Source of the DNA: JAEULH01 sp963789785
GTDB taxonomy: Bacteria > Pseudomonadota > Alphaproteobacteria > Rhodospirillales > Defluviicoccaceae
Assembly: GCA_963789785.1 (NCBI GenBank)
Contig: CAWBNC010000051.1
Location: 8,942-72,941 of the forward strand
Length of the DNA stretch: 64,000 nt
Direction: 5' to 3'
How positions within the stretch are numbered: position 1 is the first letter of the stretch; each line of letters opens with the position of its first letter. Below the pieces are notes generated by a model, which worked only from the letters and a program-made list of their open reading frames with translations, searched no databases and had not been told where the DNA came from. A program made the position numbers and the translations under genes. Shown here piece after piece: positions 9,463 through 18,652 of this stretch.

Positions 9463-10397
9463 TCAGGAGCCGTTCTTCGTCTGCCAGGTCTGAAACGCGT
9501 CCATGTAGAAGCGCTGGTCGCCGATGACGAAGACGACGCCGTTGCGGGTGATCTCGGCGACGCTGAGGTGCTCGGTGAGCGCATCGCCCTCGCGCGCCGT
9601 GCGGCCGTTGACGCGAATCATCCGCGCTGACGGCGTCTCTGCGTAGCGATGCAGGGTGATGGCGATATTGGGAAGGGCGCGCTGCATGGTATCAGGAAGA
9701 TCGCTCAGCGCCATGGCATTGACGATCTCCGGTGCGGGCACCGGTGCGGGTTCGGGGGCGCTCTGGGGGGCCGCCGGCGCCGCCAGGGGGTTCTCGCGGT
9801 TGTCGGTACCGTCGGCGGCTGCACTCGGCGGCTGAGCGACGCGGGAGGAGGAAACCTTCGGCTGGCGCGCCGCGCCCGCTTTGGCGTCGCCTGCGGATGT
9901 CGCGGAATAGGGCGTCCGCGGCTTTCTGCGCTCGGCCTTCTTCTCGCCCTTCGCCGCGGCCGGCTCGCCGGCCGTTCCGGGCTCTGCCGTAGCGGCGGCC
10001 GCGAGCTCTTTGGGGTGCGGGTACGGACGCCTCCGCCGGCCGCGGCGGCGGCGCGGCGGCCTCGGGAAGGGCCGGGGTGAGGACGAGGGCGTGCTCCTCC
10101 GGCTGCGCCGGCTGAACCCCTTGAGCGGCGCCTTCGCCCGACGGCGCCGGCGGGGCTGGCCGCGCTTCGGCGCTCGCGACCGTCTCGTCCCCCGTCCGCG
10201 ACCACGGCCACGACCGCGCGGCGATGACCGTGGCGAGCGCCAGCGCCAACGCCGCCGGCGAGGACGATCACAGCGACCGGCCGGGCGTTGAATGCCGGGC
10301 GTGGCCGCGGCCCGGCGTGGATCGTCGAGACGCCCGGGACAAGACGCTTGCGCCGCTCTTCTTCCGATCGCCGGATAGCCTCGAGAATGTACGACAC
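9463..10397 (-). CDS. gspB: Type II secretion accessory protein GspB-like, two frame changes
   Basis: Inner-membrane partner of GspA involved in secretin assembly. The GTG start at 10397 gives SYILEAIRRSEEERRK, a typical GspB N-terminus, followed by a hydrophobic segment, a long Pro/Ala-rich periplasmic linker and a C-terminal GspB domain (LPNIAITLHRYAETPSARMI, then GQRFYM-type strands ending at 9463). The three parts lie in three frames, with +1 changes near 10240 and near 10020; the span of 935 bases equals 311 codons + 2, consistent with two extra bases. It follows gspA by about 20 bases. The low-complexity linker makes the exact break positions uncertain. Confidence 0.75.
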
Positions 10398-10416
10398 CCC
10401 GGCGCGCCCTTCCGCT

Positions 10417-11436
10417 TCAGCGCTCGAACGGCTGGCTGGCATCCATGACGCCGCCGCCATCATGCGCCATGCTGCCGAGACCGAGGGTCTCGAGCAGTGG
10501 CGGCGGGCTCAGGAAGTAGATCGCCGCCGCCAGGCCGATCCCGCCGATCACCACGGTCGTAATCGTGACCAGGCGTTCGCCGAACGGGCCGGTGGCGGTG
10601 GTCCGCTTCTCCGGTCGGCCGAACACTTCTTCGGCCGCCGTGCGCAGGGTGCGGCGCATGACCGCGCTCTCGCCCTGGATGTAGGCGCCAAGCAGAGCCC
10701 GGTCGCAGATCACGTTGATCAGGCGCGGGATGCCGCCGCTCAGGCGGTAGAGCAGCGGGAGCGCGCTCTTGCGGAACAGCGAGTCGCGGCCGCCGGCCCG
10801 GCGCAGGCGGTGCAGGACATACTCGGAGGTTTCGGCCCGGGTCAGGCCGCCGAGGTGGTAGCGGGCGGTGATCCGCTGGGCGAGCTGGCGCAGTTCCGGC
10901 CGGTCCAGCATCATTCGCAACTCGGGCTGACCGATCATGATGATCTGCAGCAGTTTTTGCTCGTTCGTCTCCAGATTGGTGAGCAGCCGCATCTGCTCGA
11001 GCACGTCGGGCGTCAGGTTTTGCGCCTCATCGAGAACGAGGACGGCGGTGCGCCCCTCCGCATGCCGGCGAAGAAGGAAAGCATTGAGGATGTCGACGTA
11101 GGTCTTGATGCTGGTCTCCGTCGTCGGATAGACGAGTTCGAATTCGTCGCAGATCGCGGCCAGCATCTCGCTTGCGGTGAGCTTGGGGTTGAAGATGACG
11201 GCGACGTCGCACGTATCGGGCAGTTGTTCGAGGAGACAGCGGCACAGGGTCGTCTTGCCGGTGCCGACCTCGCCGGTCAGCAGGACGAAGCCGCCGCCCG
11301 ATGCGCCGTAGATCAGGTGCGCCAGCGCCTCACGATGGCGCGCGCTCATGTACAGGTAGTGGGGGTTGGGCGCGATCGAGAACGGCGGCTCGCTCAGATG
11401 GAAGAAGTCGACGTACATCGCGCGCAGCGAGGTCAT
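10417..11436 (-). CDS. gspA: Type II secretion AAA ATPase GspA/ExeA-like
   Basis: 339-residue ATPase with Walker A GEVGTGKT at residues 55-62 and Walker B VLVLDEAQN at 132-140, preceded by the family signature FFHLSEPPFSIAPNP. A single transmembrane helix is visible at about 289-309. In Aeromonas ExeA a long periplasmic part with a peptidoglycan-binding domain follows; here only about 30 residues follow the helix, so that domain is absent. M7 (11418) is the likelier start because the family motif begins there. GspA and GspB act together to let the secretin cross or dock to the peptidoglycan. The main gsp operon and gspD are elsewhere in the window. Confidence 0.87.
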   Translation of the reverse strand: MTSLRAMYVDFFHLSEPPFSIAPNPHYLYMSARHREALAHLIYGASGGGFVLLTGEVGTGKTTLCRCLLEQLPDTCDVAVIFNPKLTASEMLAAICDEFELVYPTTETSIKTYVDILNAFLLRRHAEGRTAVLVLDEAQNLTPDVLEQMRLLTNLETNEQKLLQIIMIGQPELRMMLDRPELRQLAQRITARYHLGGLTRAETSEYVLHRLRRAGGRDSLFRKSALPLLYRLSGGIPRLINVICDRALLGAYIQGESAVMRRTLRTAAEEVFGRPEKRTTATGPFGERLVTITTVVIGGIGLAAAIYFLSPPPLLETLGLGSMAHDGGGVMDASQPFER

Positions 11437-11648
11437 GGCCGTCCCCGCAGATCATCGGGAGCGACGCCATGCCCCGGGCCGTGTCCTACGCGGGACCGGC
11501 GCCGGCCGCCGGCCACTTCGGTCTTGACAACAGCATCCATAGAAGTGCGCCTAGCCCTGGTGCGCCCGTCAAACGCCAAGCCGGCCGCCGCCGCGTTGCG
11601 CATCTCCAATAAGGTCACCGCCGCCGTCACCGCGAACTGACTGGGACA

Positions 11649-13037
11649 ATGAGCCTCACCTTATACAATACCATGGACGGTGCGAAGCAACCCTTCGTCC
11701 CGATCGATCCGACCGCGGTGCGGATGTACGTCTGCGGCCCCACCGTCTACGACTATGCCCATGTCGGCAACGCCCGCCCGGCGGTGGCCTTCGACATACT
11801 GTTCCGGCTGTTGCGGCGAATCTACGGCGAGCACCACGTCAGCTATGTCCGCAACATCACCGATGTCGACGACAAGATCATCGCCGCCCACCGCGCCACC
11901 GGCGAGCCAATCGAGGCGATCACGGCGCGGACGGCGGACGCCTACCACCGGGACATGGCGGCGCTCGGCTGCCTGTCGCCGACCATCGAGCCGCGCGCGA
12001 CCCACCACATCGGCGACATGGTGGCGATGATCGCGGCGTTGACCGAACGCGGCCATGCCTATGTCGCCGACGGCCACGTCCTGTTCGACGTCGGCTCGAT
12101 GCCCGCCTACGGGCGGCTGTCGCGCCGCGACGTGGACGAGATGATCGCCGGCGCCCGCGTCGAGGTCGCGCCGTATAAGCGGGGGCCGCAGGACTTCGTC
12201 CTGTGGAAACCGTCCGCCGCCGACGAGCCGGGATGGGACAGCCCGTGGGGCTGGGGCCGCCCTGGCTGGCACATCGAGTGCTCGGCAATGAGCGGCCGCT
12301 ATCTCGGCGAGACCTTCGACATCCACGGCGGCGGCCAGGATCTGATTTTTCCCCACCACGAGAACGAGCTGGCGCAAAGCACATGCGCCCATGACGGCCG
12401 GCCGTTCGTGCGGTTCTGGCTGCACAATGGCTACCTGATGAGCGAAGGCGAGAAGATGGCGAAGAGCCTGGGCAACTTCTACACTGTCCATGACCTGCTT
12501 GCCGAAGCACCCGGCGAGGCCGTCCGGCTGCTCCTGGTGCAGACTCACTATCGCCAGCCGCTGGATTTCACCAAGGTCGCGCTGACGCGGGCGAAGCGGA
12601 CCCTCGACCGGTTCTACACAGCGCTGGCTGCGGCGGCCGGGGCGCAGACGGATGAGGCCGAGCCAGACGGCGCGGTCAGGGCCGCGCTCGAGGACGACCT
12701 TAACACGCCGCAGGCCCTGGCCGCGCTGCACGAACTGCTGAACGCGCTTAACAGGGCAAAGGATGCCGACAAACCGGCGCTCAGGGCGCGGCTTCGCGTC
12801 AGCGCCGGCCTTCTCGGGCTGCTTTCGGCGGATCCGGCCGCCTGGCTTCACGGCGATGCGGAAAGCGCTGTCGGCGAGGGGCCGGAGGCCGACTGGATCG
12901 AGGCGCGGATCGAGGCGCGCGCGGCGGCGCGCAAGGCCCGGGACTTCGCCGCAGCCGACCGGGTTCGCGCCGAGCTCGAAGCCCGCGGGGTCATTCTCGA
13001 AGATCGCCCGGACGGCACGACCTGGCGGCGCGCCTGA
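11649..13037 (+). CDS. cysS: Cysteine--tRNA ligase
   Basis: 462-residue class Ia synthetase charging tRNA-Cys. The zinc-binding C29 lies in YVCGPTVYDYAHVGNAR, the HIGH-type motif HVGN is at 38-41 and the KMSKS-type loop KMAKS at about 269-273. The middle zinc-site motifs GWHIECSAM and HGGGQDLIFPHHENE are intact. Length is normal and no frame change is seen. It starts 212 bases from the divergent gspA start, so that short region must hold promoters for both. Confidence 0.97.
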   Translation: MSLTLYNTMDGAKQPFVPIDPTAVRMYVCGPTVYDYAHVGNARPAVAFDILFRLLRRIYGEHHVSYVRNITDVDDKIIAAHRATGEPIEAITARTADAYHRDMAALGCLSPTIEPRATHHIGDMVAMIAALTERGHAYVADGHVLFDVGSMPAYGRLSRRDVDEMIAGARVEVAPYKRGPQDFVLWKPSAADEPGWDSPWGWGRPGWHIECSAMSGRYLGETFDIHGGGQDLIFPHHENELAQSTCAHDGRPFVRFWLHNGYLMSEGEKMAKSLGNFYTVHDLLAEAPGEAVRLLLVQTHYRQPLDFTKVALTRAKRTLDRFYTALAAAAGAQTDEAEPDGAVRAALEDDLNTPQALAALHELLNALNRAKDADKPALRARLRVSAGLLGLLSADPAAWLHGDAESAVGEGPEADWIEARIEARAAARKARDFAAADRVRAELEARGVILEDRPDGTTWRRA

Positions 13038-13075
13038 ATCCGGCGCGGCATGGTCCGGTTGGTCCCGCTGTCCCG

Positions 13076-13519
13076 CTACATGCCCTCGTTGCCGTTGACG
13101 CTGCTTTCGGGGAACTCGGCGGCAAACTTGCCGATCCACTCCATCGCCGCCTGCTCCGCCGTCAATGCCCGGCCTTCGCTGCGCTCGACGCCCTTGCGGT
13201 AATCCTCTATGTGGCAGATCTGTTCGACCATCCGGGCCCGGAAGGCGTCGTCGGGGTGGAGAAACTCGACGCCGAGTTCCCAGCCGTCGTCCGTTGCCTG
13301 GCACCAGACGACGCGGGCGGTGGTCTCGAAGGGCGGACGGAGAAGCGGAATGCGCAGATCGATGATCATCCCGGCCGCCAGCGCCTGATCGGACTGAAAG
13401 GCAAGACCGCCGATGCCGACATTGCGGCTGTGCCTGGGCGCATGATCAAGCTGGCGGCCGGCGGTCACCTCGATCGCGACGTCCGCGGGATGGCGAATGA
13501 ACTGCCTCATGTGCGTCAT
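13076..13519 (-). CDS. PilZ-domain protein (cyclic-di-GMP binding)
   Basis: 147-residue single-domain PilZ protein. The two ligand-binding motifs are visible: RxxxR as R5-Q-F-I-R9 and the (D/N)xSxxG-type motif as N33-V-G-I-G-G38, with Gly replacing the usual Ser. The remaining domain ends around residue 110 and a short helical tail follows (TAEQAAMEWIGKFAAEF). Such proteins act as cytosolic effectors of c-di-GMP in motility, adhesion or exopolysaccharide control. It converges with cysS. No partner gene nearby indicates which process it serves. The Ser-to-Gly substitution may weaken nucleotide binding. Confidence 0.82.
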   Translation of the reverse strand: MTHMRQFIRHPADVAIEVTAGRQLDHAPRHSRNVGIGGLAFQSDQALAAGMIIDLRIPLLRPPFETTARVVWCQATDDGWELGVEFLHPDDAFRARMVEQICHIEDYRKGVERSEGRALTAEQAAMEWIGKFAAEFPESSVNGNEGM

Positions 13520-13574
13520 CCACTGGCACTGTATTGCGAACCCTTCCTTGAATTGCTCGGTCCGCTAACCCCTG

Positions 13575-14062
13575 ATGAACCATAACAGTGTACACGGCAT
13601 CTGTTTCACCGCCAGCGATAACGCAGATCGAGCCTTTGGGAACAACGGCGCCTTGAGGCTTTCGCGGCCGGATCGGCTGGCGCCGCTGGTGTTGGCCCTG
13701 TTCCTTGTCGCCGGATGCGGCGGCCCCGACGGCGAGCAGGTCCGGATCTGCCGTGATGTTGTCGCTGCCGTCGATCGCGACGCGCCCATTGTCGATTTCA
13801 TTGGGGCGGAAAGCGATCCGGACGCTCGCCACGGTGTTATCGTTCGCTACCGGATCGGCGCGGTTGGCAATGGCGGGGCGGAACGCTGGGTGCGATGCCG
13901 GTTCGCCGGCGGCGGCTTTGCGCCGGATCGCGGCGAACTCGTCGAGGTCGCGACAGATCGCAAAGGCACGCTCAGCGACGTTCAACTCTTTATGCTCCGC
14001 CGAATTCTGGCTCGGTCGGTTCGAAACGCAGGCCGCTGTCCGCGACGCCACCGCCGGCCGCG
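13575..14062 (+). CDS. Lipoprotein-like N-terminal region running into the LivH permease
   Basis: A start at ATG 13575, or more likely TTG 13653, gives a signal-like stretch ending in a lipobox (FLVAGC), then about 100 residues with no family I can name. The frame holds to QLFMLRR near 14000. A +1 change then gives FWLGRFETQAAVRDATA, and a second +1 change leads into the livH frame. From 13575 to 15019 the span is 1445 bases = 481 codons + 2, exactly what one fused gene with two extra bases would give. It may therefore be a domain fused in front of the permease, in which case the hydrophobic stretch would be a membrane anchor or signal. A separate small lipoprotein gene is the alternative. 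Confidence 0.5.
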
Positions 14063-15019
14063 GTGGATGGTGGCTCCGGCACCCTCGGCTATGCCCTGCA
14101 GCAGGCCGTTAACGCGCTCGTCGCGGGCTCCGTCTATGGCCTGCTGGCCGTCGCCTATACGCTCGTGTTTGCCATCATTTCGCGAATCAACATGGCTTTC
14201 GGCGAACTGGCGATGATCGGCGCCTACGCGGCGCTGGTCTCGGTCCACGCCACCGCCGCCGCCATCGCAGCGGCGCTTGGCGCCGGCGGCGTGGGCGCAA
14301 GCGTCGTTGCCGCCGCAGCGCTGGCGGCCGCGATCGCCGCCGTCTACGGCTGGGCCAGCGAGCGCCTGATCTTTCGCCCGCTCCGGAAGAGCCCGTCGCA
14401 GGCCGCGCTCATCGCCACCGTCGGCCTCGCCATTGCGCTCCAGGAAGCGGTCCGCCTGGCCCAGGGCGCGCGCGATCGCTGGCTGCAGCCGGTGCTCAAT
14501 GATCCGCTCGTCGTCGATGTCGGCGGGCACCTTGCGGTGACCGTGACCGTGGCCAAGATCGCCGTCGTCGTTCTGACCGGGGTGCTGTTTTCTGCGCTTC
14601 TGCAGGCCGTCCGTCGCAGCCGCCACGGCCGGGCCTGGCGCGCTTGCGCCGATGACGCCGACATGGCCGCGCTCTGCGGGATCGACGTTGGCCGGACGGT
14701 GTCCGTGACCTTCATCGTCAGCGGCGCGTACGCCGGCATCGCCGGGGCGATCATCGCGCTGCACTACGGCGGCGTCGGCTTCACCATGGGCACCATGCTC
14801 GGCTTCAAGGCGCTGACCGCGGCTGTCGCCGGCGGCATCGGCTCGTTGCCCGGTGCGATGCTCGGAGGCCTCCTCGTCGCCGCGATCGAGACGTTTTGGT
14901 CCGCCTACCTTCCGATCGCCGCGCGCGACGTCGCGGTTTTCACCCTGCTGGCCGTCGTTCTGGTCTTCCGCCCCCGCGGCCTGTTCGCCCTGACCCCGCC
15001 GGACGGGCAACGCCGCTGA
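14063..15019 (+). CDS. livH: Branched-chain amino acid-type ABC transporter permease (LivH family)
   Basis: Inner-membrane permease of the LivH/BPD_transp_2 family with about eight hydrophobic segments. It opens with GTLGYALQQAVNALVAGSVYGLLAVAYTL split over two helices, contains AFGELAMIGAYAAL and the cytoplasmic coupling stretch RRSRHGRAWRACADDADMAALCGID, and ends FRPRGLF. The GTG at 14063 is the first usable start in this frame, giving 318 residues, but the gene may begin upstream through the lipoprotein-like region. No LivM, LivG, LivF or binding protein is adjacent: the next gene is a convergent amidase. The substrate is therefore unknown; amides, urea or amino acids are all used by this family. 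Confidence 0.85.
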   Translation: MDGGSGTLGYALQQAVNALVAGSVYGLLAVAYTLVFAIISRINMAFGELAMIGAYAALVSVHATAAAIAAALGAGGVGASVVAAAALAAAIAAVYGWASERLIFRPLRKSPSQAALIATVGLAIALQEAVRLAQGARDRWLQPVLNDPLVVDVGGHLAVTVTVAKIAVVVLTGVLFSALLQAVRRSRHGRAWRACADDADMAALCGIDVGRTVSVTFIVSGAYAGIAGAIIALHYGGVGFTMGTMLGFKALTAAVAGGIGSLPGAMLGGLLVAAIETFWSAYLPIAARDVAVFTLLAVVLVFRPRGLFALTPPDGQRR

Positions 15020-15025
15020 GCCGGG

Positions 15026-16522
15026 TCAGATCAAGGTCGGGCGACGGGAGAACCAGGGCCGCGCCGCCTCAAGCTGGGCGGCAAGGCGCAGCAGCGTCGC
15101 TTCCGAGCCGAATCGCGCGGCGAACTGCACCCCGATCGGCAGGCCGCCGGTCGTCCAGAACAACGGCACCGACATGGCCGGCTGCCCGGTCATGTTGAAC
15201 AGCATGGTGTTGGCCGTGGCCTCGAAGGCGCCTCCCGCGAGGACAGCCAGGATTCGATCCAGCACCGGCCCGATCGGGACCTTCCGCAAGGCGCGGATGG
15301 CTGCCGCCTGCGCCGGGGTGACCTTCAGCTCGCCAACGCGCATCGGCGGATAGGCCATGGTCGGGGTCAACAGCAGGTCGAAGTCGGTGAGGAACCTCGC
15401 CATTGCCCGGCCGGCCAGACGTGCCGTTTCCTGCGCCTCGGCGTGCTCGATTGCGCCCAGGCGGCCGCCGATCGTCGCGAGCAGCCAGGTCTGCGGCTCA
15501 AAATCGTCGAAACCGACCTTGCGTCCGGCGGCCGCGATCGCCGCTCTGACCGTGGCGGCGGCGTCGACGGTGCCGATGACCAGAAAGGTGCGGACCAGCG
15601 TCGCGACATCGAGGGCCGGCGCCAGCTCTTCGACATCATGGCCGAGCGCCGCGCACAACTTCGCGGCATCCTCCACCGCCGCGCGGCAGTCGGGGTGGGT
15701 GGACTTGCCGAGCAGGGCGGTCTCGCTCCAGGCGATACGCAGGCGGCCTGGATCGCGGCCGACTTCGTCGCGGAATGCTCCTGAGGCCGGGGGAGCGGCG
15801 TAGGGCGGCCCGGCGTCGGCGCCGCAGGTCGCATCCAGGAGTGCGGCGCTGTCGCGAACGCTGCGGGTGATGACATGCTCCTGGACAAAGCCGGAGAGGA
15901 GGTCGCCCAGCGCCGGGCCCAGCGGGTTGCGCCCGCGCGTCGGCTTCAGCCCGAACAGTCCGCAGCAGGAGGCCGGGATCCGGATCGAGCCGCCGCCGTC
16001 CGAACCATGGGCCGCCGGGACGATGCCGGCGGCGACCGCCGCGGCCGAACCGCCGCTGGAGCCGCCGGCGTTGAACGCTAGGTTCCACGGGTTGCGGGCG
16101 GGACCGCGCAGCCGCGACTCGGTGACTGGGAGAATGCCGAACTCGGGCGTGTTGGTCTTGCCGGCGAAAATGAGGCCGGCGCGGCGGTAGCGGGCGACGA
16201 TTTCGCTATCGGCGGCGGCGCGGCGACCTGAGAGAAGCCGACAGGACTCGGTGGTGGGCGTGCCGGCGCAGGTCGCGATCAGGTCCTTGAGCAGGAAGGG
16301 CACACCTGCGAACGGGCCATGGTCCTTGCTGCCGCCGTTCCGGTCGAATGCTCGTGCCGTAGCGAGCGCCGTGTCATCGAGACGCTGGACGACGGCGTTG
16401 AGCCGTGGGTTGAATGCCTCGATGCGGGCGATGGCGGCTGTGACCAGCTCTTCGGCCGAGACCTGTCGGTCGCGAACGAGGGCTGCCAGCCCGAGGGCGT
16501 CATAGGCTGCGAAGTCGTCCAT
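15026..16522 (-). CDS. Amidase (amidase signature family)
   Basis: 498-residue amidase signature enzyme hydrolysing a carboxylic amide. The Ser-cisSer-Lys triad is visible: K79 (FLLKDL), the cis-Ser in GGSSGGS around residue 155-156 and the nucleophile S179 in DGGGSIR. The ATG at 16522 (MDDFAAYDALGLAALV) is the natural start; the open frame continues far upstream but that part is antisense to the antiporter gene. It converges with livH with six bases between stops. 6-aminohexanoate or aryl-acylamidase activities occur in close relatives. No GatB or GatC gene is near, so a role in tRNA amidation is unlikely. Confidence 0.88.
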   Translation of the reverse strand: MDDFAAYDALGLAALVRDRQVSAEELVTAAIARIEAFNPRLNAVVQRLDDTALATARAFDRNGGSKDHGPFAGVPFLLKDLIATCAGTPTTESCRLLSGRRAAADSEIVARYRRAGLIFAGKTNTPEFGILPVTESRLRGPARNPWNLAFNAGGSSGGSAAAVAAGIVPAAHGSDGGGSIRIPASCCGLFGLKPTRGRNPLGPALGDLLSGFVQEHVITRSVRDSAALLDATCGADAGPPYAAPPASGAFRDEVGRDPGRLRIAWSETALLGKSTHPDCRAAVEDAAKLCAALGHDVEELAPALDVATLVRTFLVIGTVDAAATVRAAIAAAGRKVGFDDFEPQTWLLATIGGRLGAIEHAEAQETARLAGRAMARFLTDFDLLLTPTMAYPPMRVGELKVTPAQAAAIRALRKVPIGPVLDRILAVLAGGAFEATANTMLFNMTGQPAMSVPLFWTTGGLPIGVQFAARFGSEATLLRLAAQLEAARPWFSRRPTLI

Positions 16523-16714
16523 GATCGTCGTTTCGGCACTCCGGAGCTTCGTCGCGGACCGCATCCTCGCACAGCGCGTCCGACACAGTGGCGCTCGTCC
16601 AGCCGGCTTTATATATGCCAGGCTGCTGTGTTTCCGGGCATGCTCTACGGTGCTACGACGACGGCGCCGGCAACAGCCGCTCGTTCGCGGACAAGATGCG
16701 GAAGGAACGGCTGC

Positions 16715-18475
16715 TTGACCGAGGATCTCGTCTTCAAGGTTGCGCTGATCGGCGCGCTCGGCATCGGCTCGCAGTGGCTGGCATGGCGCTTCAACCTGCC
16801 GGCCATTGTGCTGATGAGCGTCGCCGGTCTCCTCGCCGGGCCCGTCTTCGGGATCCTGTCGCCGACCCTCGACTTCGGGGCCTTTATCCAGCCGGTCATC
16901 GCCCTTGCGGTGGCCGTCATTCTGTTCGAGGGCGGACTGAGCCTGAATTTCCGAGAACTGCGCGGCATCGGCCGCGGCGTGCGTCAGCTCGTCTTCATCG
17001 GCGTGCCCATCGGCTGGGCGCTCGGATCCCTCGCTGCCCATTTCCTGGCCGGGCTGTCGTGGCCGGTTGCCATCTTCTTCGGCGGCGTCCTCGTCGTCAC
17101 CGGCCCGACGGTGATCATTCCAATGTTGCGCCAGGCCAAACTCGCGCAGCGACCGGCGGCGGTCCTGAAGTGGGAAGGCATCATCAACGACCCGATCGGC
17201 GCCCTGCTCGCAATCCTCGTGTTCGAGTACGCTACCTTCACCGGCACCGACCTGACCTTCGCCGGCAATGCGGCGTGGCTGACCGCTTCGGCGGCGCTGG
17301 CCGGGGCGATCGGCTATGGCGGCGGCCGGCTCATGGCCTGGTCGTTCCGCCGCGGCTGGGTGCCGGAGTTCCTCAAGGCCCCCGTCATCCTCGCCCTGGT
17401 GCTCGCCTGCTACGAGGCGGCCAACACAATCCATGCCGAGGCAGGCCTGCTGGCGGTGACGGCGATGGGCATCACCCTGGCCAATTCGCGGGTGCACAGC
17501 ATCGAGGAGGTGCGCCGGTTCAAGGAAAACATCGCGATCATCCTCGTCTCCGCAGTGTTCGTCGTGCTGACCGCGACCCTGACGCGCGACATGCTGGGGA
17601 AGGTCGACTGGCGGCTCGCCGCCTTCGTCGCCACGATCCTGTTTGTCGTCCGGCCCTTGACGGTGTGGCTCAGCACGATCGGCAGCGACATGACCTGGCG
17701 TGAAAAACTGCTGGTCGGCTGGATCGCGCCGCGGGGCATCGTCGCCGTCGCCATCTGCGGCTTTTTCGGAACCGCTTTTATCAACGCCGGCTACCCGGAC
17801 GGCGGCGAGCTCATCGTCCTCACGTTCGCCATTGTCTTCGCCACGGTCGTCGCCCACGGCTTCAGCATCGGCTGGCTGGCCCGCGGCCTCGGGCTGGCGA
17901 CCGCCAGCCGCCCCGGTGTGCTCATCGTCGGCGCATCGCCGTGGAGCGTCGAGCTGGCACAGACGCTGCGCGAGCTGGATGTGCCGGTAAAGCTTGCCGA
18001 CCGGAGTTGGTATCATCTGCGCGACGCGCGTTTTGGCGAAATTCCCATCTACTACGGCGAGATCCTGTCGGAGGCAACGGAGCATCGGCTCGATCTCAAT
18101 CCCTACGGCTACCTGGTCGCGGTCACCTCCAACGACGACTACAACGCCCTGGTCTGCACCGACTTTGCGCCGGAGTTCGGCCGTACCAATGTCTTCCAGC
18201 TCGGCATCGAGCGTGGCGACGAGGACGATCCGCACGGCGTATCCTTTACGCTGCGCGGCCGCACCCTGTTTCGCTCGGGCCGGACCTACGATGACCTGAT
18301 GAAACTCCATGACGAGGGCTGGAACTTTCAAAAGACCCGCCTAACCGAGGAATACGCTCTTGACGACTACCTTGCCGACCGGCCTGAGGGCGCGGAAATG
18401 CTGGTGGTCGTGAACACGTCGGGCCAGCTTGTCTTCTCCACCCAGCGCGAACGGGCGCTGGGCGGGGCCCGGTGA
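16715..18475 (+). CDS. CPA1-type Na+/H+ antiporter with C-terminal nucleotide-binding-like domain
   Basis: 586-residue inner-membrane cation:proton antiporter. A TTG start at 16715 preceded by GAAGGA at 16701-16706 is chosen because the first helix follows directly. About twelve hydrophobic segments contain TGPTVIIPMLR and the ion-binding Asn-Asp pair N158-D159 in IINDPIGALL, the pattern of electroneutral CPA1 members. From about residue 405 a soluble domain begins with VLIVGASPWSVELAQTL and reads like a degenerate TrkA-N/RCK fold, suggesting gating by a nucleotide or redox signal. It is divergent from the amidase. Na+/H+ exchange is most likely; K+/H+ exchange cannot be excluded. Confidence 0.87.
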   Translation: MTEDLVFKVALIGALGIGSQWLAWRFNLPAIVLMSVAGLLAGPVFGILSPTLDFGAFIQPVIALAVAVILFEGGLSLNFRELRGIGRGVRQLVFIGVPIGWALGSLAAHFLAGLSWPVAIFFGGVLVVTGPTVIIPMLRQAKLAQRPAAVLKWEGIINDPIGALLAILVFEYATFTGTDLTFAGNAAWLTASAALAGAIGYGGGRLMAWSFRRGWVPEFLKAPVILALVLACYEAANTIHAEAGLLAVTAMGITLANSRVHSIEEVRRFKENIAIILVSAVFVVLTATLTRDMLGKVDWRLAAFVATILFVVRPLTVWLSTIGSDMTWREKLLVGWIAPRGIVAVAICGFFGTAFINAGYPDGGELIVLTFAIVFATVVAHGFSIGWLARGLGLATASRPGVLIVGASPWSVELAQTLRELDVPVKLADRSWYHLRDARFGEIPIYYGEILSEATEHRLDLNPYGYLVAVTSNDDYNALVCTDFAPEFGRTNVFQLGIERGDEDDPHGVSFTLRGRTLFRSGRTYDDLMKLHDEGWNFQKTRLTEEYALDDYLADRPEGAEMLVVVNTSGQLVFSTQRERALGGAR

Positions 18476-18652
18476 TACGGTCGTCGGGCTTTCGCCGCCG
18501 ATCCAGCGGACGACGAAGGCGAAGCCGGATCGACCGGCGCGCGCCAAGCCGGTGGCCGCCGGCAGCAACGGCAAGAGCATGGACAGCGGCCGACTGCCTT
18601 GACCTTGCCTTGACGGCTTCCCTATGGCGCGAACGCCCGCGACGCCGATATC

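Noticed and set aside
15026..18331. Single 1101-codon frame on the minus strand covering the amidase and most of the antiporter gene
   Set aside because: Only the last 498 codons are amidase. The rest is antisense to the antiporter and reads as low-complexity Asp/Gly/Arg-rich sequence.
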